Part shown: positions 6,047 to 7,084 of the stretch, in pieces
Layout: each line of letters begins with the position of its first letter
How positions within the stretch are numbered: the stretch's first letter is position 1
Assembly: GCA_964528315.1 (NCBI GenBank)
Contig: CAZGRO010000074.1
Span: 1 to 7,084 of the forward strand
Reading direction: 5' to 3'
Length of the DNA stretch: 7,084 bases
DNA from: JALHTG01 sp964528315
GTDB taxonomy: Archaea > Thermoproteota > Bathyarchaeia > 40CM-2-53-6 > JALHTG01
Notes under the pieces: model-generated
What the model was told of the DNA's origin: nothing
Database searches by the model: none
The model's input: the letters and a program-made list of their open reading frames with translations, nothing else
Program-made: the position numbers and the translations under genes

Positions 6047-6068
6047 TTATCCCGCACGGTTATCCCGC
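6047..6068 (+). repeat. Tandem 9-base direct repeat TTATCCCGC
   Basis: Identical copies at 6047-6055 and 6060-6068, with a 13-base period, stand just upstream of the vapBC operator-like palindromes. They could be part of a promoter or a binding site, or chance. Confidence 0.4.
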
Positions 6069-6075
6069 TATTTGC

Positions 6076-6110
6076 AATGTAAACATTGAAATATGTGAAC
6101 ATTGAACAAT
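6076..6110 (+). promoter_or_regulatory. Probable vapBC operator: tandem palindromes
   Basis: Seen: two direct-repeat units, ATGTAAACATTGAA (6077-6090) and ATGTGAACATTGAA (6093-6106), match at 13 of 14 positions with a 16-base period. Each unit is itself palindromic: AATGT-AA-ACATT at 6076-6087 is perfect, and ATGT-GA-ACAT at 6093-6102 is perfect. A third perfect palindrome, ATTG-AA-CAAT, lies at 6101-6110. Known: ribbon-helix-helix antitoxins bind such closely spaced palindromes cooperatively and repress their own operon. Inferred: this is the VapB autoregulatory site covering the start region of the vapBC transcript. The CTATTTGC at 6068-6075 could be part of the core promoter. Confidence 0.65.
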
Positions 6111-6120
6111 AGGGAGTGAT
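6111..6120 (+). promoter_or_regulatory. Ribosome binding site of vapB
   Basis: AGGGAGTGAT closely resembles the full anti-Shine-Dalgarno complement (AGGAGGTGAT). It stands 5 bases before the TTG at 6126, and a TGA within it closes the frame upstream, so it fixes the start. Confidence 0.6.
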
Positions 6121-6125
6121 CCGCA

Positions 6126-6422
6126 TTGACGACTACAGTTACAGTTGATGATGAGATCAGAAGGAAACTAAAGAGGCTTGCAGCCATGCTGGATATTACG
6201 CAGGGTGAGGTAATTGAGAAGGCCCTTGAGCAGTACGAGAATAGGGTTGTAGGTCATGGTGCCGAAAGGAGGGTTTCTAGGAGAGTGCTTCAGGCTATCA
6301 GAGAAGCTTCGGCAAGGGTGAGGCGGTCTGATCCGGAGTGGGCAAGAATCTCTAGAAGGATAGAAACCTCGGCAATATCGCTTGAAGAGTCTATCTCGGA
6401 AGCTTGGGGTAGAGAACTCTGA
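6126..6422 (+). CDS. vapB: VapB-type ribbon-helix-helix antitoxin
   Basis: Seen: 98 residues from a TTG at 6126, the only possible start between the upstream stop at 6117 and the coding part. Residues 2-8 (TTTVTVD) form the DNA-binding beta strand. Residues 9-21 (DEIRRKLKRLAAM) and 27-40 (GEVIEKALEQYENR) form the two helices of the fold. The second half (residues 44-98) is highly charged, with SRRVLQAIREASARVRR and then SLEESISEAWGREL, and would be the flexible part that wraps round the toxin. Known: such proteins dimerise, bind the operator through the strand pair, and block the PIN toxin. The gene shares 4 bases with vapC. The repeats immediately upstream fit autoregulation by this protein. 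Confidence 0.8.
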   Translation: MTTTVTVDDEIRRKLKRLAAMLDITQGEVIEKALEQYENRVVGHGAERRVSRRVLQAIREASARVRRSDPEWARISRRIETSAISLEESISEAWGREL

Positions 6423-6826
6423 GAATCGGCTTGGACAGCAGTGTCTTCGGTGACAGAGGATTTCTTGAATGGCTACGTTGCACAGAGAGATTCGACATCC
6501 ATGCTTCAATCATAGTGTACGCGGAGACTCTTTTGTGGTATAAAAATCTCGGTCTCACAAGAAGACAGTTGGACACAGAACTACGAAAGCTGAAAGCATC
6601 GATCAAGAATCTTGATGAGGAACTGGCAGACAGTGCAACCGATGCAGCCTTAAGATATGGGAAGGAGTTCCCTTTTCGACATCACGCACGCGACTATATT
6701 GTTGGAATAACAGCACAGATGGAAAAAGCGGCGTTAATTACTCGGAACAAACAGCACTTCGGCTGGCTCCTGAAGGAAGGCGTAGCTGTGAAGACGCCGG
6801 AGGATTTCGTAGCGGAGAATCTGTGA
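6419..6826 (+). CDS. vapC: VapC-type PIN-domain toxin (probable CTG start)
   Basis: Seen: 135 residues if read from the CTG at 6419, which overlaps the vapB stop (CTGA). A TTG at 6431 would give 131 residues but would cut off RIGL, the first beta strand, leaving the active-site Asp as residue 2. From the CTG: LRIGLDSSVF carries D6, IIVYAETLLW carries E36, HARDYIVGITAQ carries D92, and ITRNKQHFGWL gives N110 in the position usually held by an acidic or polar residue. Known: PIN domains gather D-E-D around Mg/Mn and cut RNA single strands, and VapC toxins often target tRNA or rRNA. The length is normal for the family. Inferred: it is co-translated with vapB and held inactive by it. The RNA target cannot be read from sequence. 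Confidence 0.82.
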   Translation: MRIGLDSSVFGDRGFLEWLRCTERFDIHASIIVYAETLLWYKNLGLTRRQLDTELRKLKASIKNLDEELADSATDAALRYGKEFPFRHHARDYIVGITAQMEKAALITRNKQHFGWLLKEGVAVKTPEDFVAENL

Positions 6827-6838
6827 AGGGCCAGCCTC

Positions 6839-6895
6839 AGGATTGAAGTAACCTCAGTATCCTCCCGTGAAATTGAAATAACGATCCTGAAGGAT
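6839..6895. repeat. Clustered AGGAT/ATCCT inverted repeats and a near-direct repeat
   Basis: AGGAT (6839-6843), ATCCT (6859-6863), ATCCT (6884-6888) and AGGAT (6891-6895) can form alternative hairpins. ATTGAAGTAAC (6842-6852) and ATTGAAATAAC (6872-6882) are 10/11 copies 30 bases apart. All lie directly behind the vapC stop. Confidence 0.4.
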
Positions 6896-6928
6896 AAGGA
6901 CTGCATCTTTCTTTCACTCAATTTGTTT
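6884..6928 (+). terminator. Possible vapBC terminator
   Basis: The perfect ATCCT-GA-AGGAT palindrome (6884-6895) is followed, after about ten bases, by a T-rich stretch (6907-6928, with several runs of 2-3 T). It lies between the converging vapC gene and the right-edge membrane gene. The loop of two bases is too tight for a good RNA hairpin, so the T-rich part may matter more. Confidence 0.3.
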
Positions 6929-6987
6929 GCCATGCGGCCTCTCACTGACCATGTGAACTTGTTGCCCAGCGACATGTCCACAATGCG

Positions 6988-7084
6988 CTAGCTCAGAATC
7001 ACATCTATCGGCAGGGCGAATATTATCCCCAGTAGAAGCCCAACAGAAACTGTGTGTTTGTGTCCATACTCATGAGCAACCGGT
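6988..7084 (-). CDS. C-terminal end of a membrane protein, possibly ZIP-family metal transporter (cut by window edge)
   Basis: Seen: a minus-strand frame enters from the right edge and gives 31 residues before the TAG at 6990-6988. It reads PVAHEYGHKHTVSV, followed by GLLLGIIFALPIDVILS. This is a His-rich, polar stretch and then one membrane helix that ends the protein. Known: GufA-type ZIP transporters end with a PESH..GHE-like segment and a last helix of the form GLLxGFxxMxxxD. Inferred: a ZIP-type divalent metal transporter is the best guess, because the Gly spacing and the near-terminal Asp fit. With only 31 residues other membrane families cannot be excluded. It converges on vapBC. Confidence 0.45.
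   Translation of the reverse strand, partial: PVAHEYGHKHTVSVGLLLGIIFALPIDVILS

Larger units (their letters stand above)
5959..6125. other. Divergent spacer between the PAL-like gene and vapBC
   Basis: It holds the ribosome site for the PAL-like gene at its left end, an AAAGG/CCTTT inverted repeat at 6033-6044, a 9-base direct repeat at 6047-6068, and the palindrome cluster at 6076-6110. No ORF here is convincing. Confidence 0.5.

Overview
This window looks like a piece of a mesophilic archaeal genome, most likely from a metagenome assembly. The 100-N run at 3311-3410 looks like a scaffold gap. The archaeal assignment is an inference. It rests on GGTGA/GGAGG-type ribosome sites, AT-rich TATA-like boxes instead of clear -35/-10 pairs, pyrimidine-rich tracts at putative transcript ends, Thr-rich linkers behind signal sequences, and heavy use of GTG/TTG starts. 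No rRNA, tRNA, CRISPR array, insertion sequence or phage gene is visible.

Left half (1-2605): every gene is on the minus strand. Read in the direction of transcription, they are a nucleotidyltransferase-fold protein (2605-1736), a Tat-exported SagB-type nitroreductase-like protein (1426-680), a doubtful small membrane ORF (627-394), and the first 110 residues of an iron/polyamine-type ABC substrate-binding protein that runs off the left edge. The long spacers (309 and 348 bases between the firm genes) argue for separate transcripts. A palindromic TTTAAA at 2696-2701 sits in the divergent spacer between the nucleotidyltransferase gene and the peptidase gene.

Middle (2773-5958): a plus-strand M20-family amidohydrolase of the AbgB type is interrupted by the N gap and is out of frame across it. 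It converges tail to tail, with a 12-base gap, on a minus-strand SAM-dependent methyltransferase. Behind that, also on the minus strand, is an NHL beta-propeller protein resembling peptidyl-alpha-hydroxyglycine alpha-amidating lyase. It appears to keep the full catalytic set of that enzyme.

Right end (6060-7084): a VapBC-type toxin-antitoxin operon (ribbon-helix-helix antitoxin, PIN-domain toxin) lies behind a cluster of short palindromes that probably form its operator. The toxin most likely begins at a CTG that overlaps the antitoxin stop codon. The last 97 bases hold the C-terminus of a minus-strand membrane protein, possibly a ZIP-type metal transporter.

The genes look like a collection of independent metabolic and accessory units. 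Apart from vapBC I see no multi-gene system, and I do not see convincing evidence of a new defence or mobile system. The most useful observations are the lyase catalytic set without a monooxygenase partner, the vapC start and operator, and the mis-sized gap in the peptidase gene.
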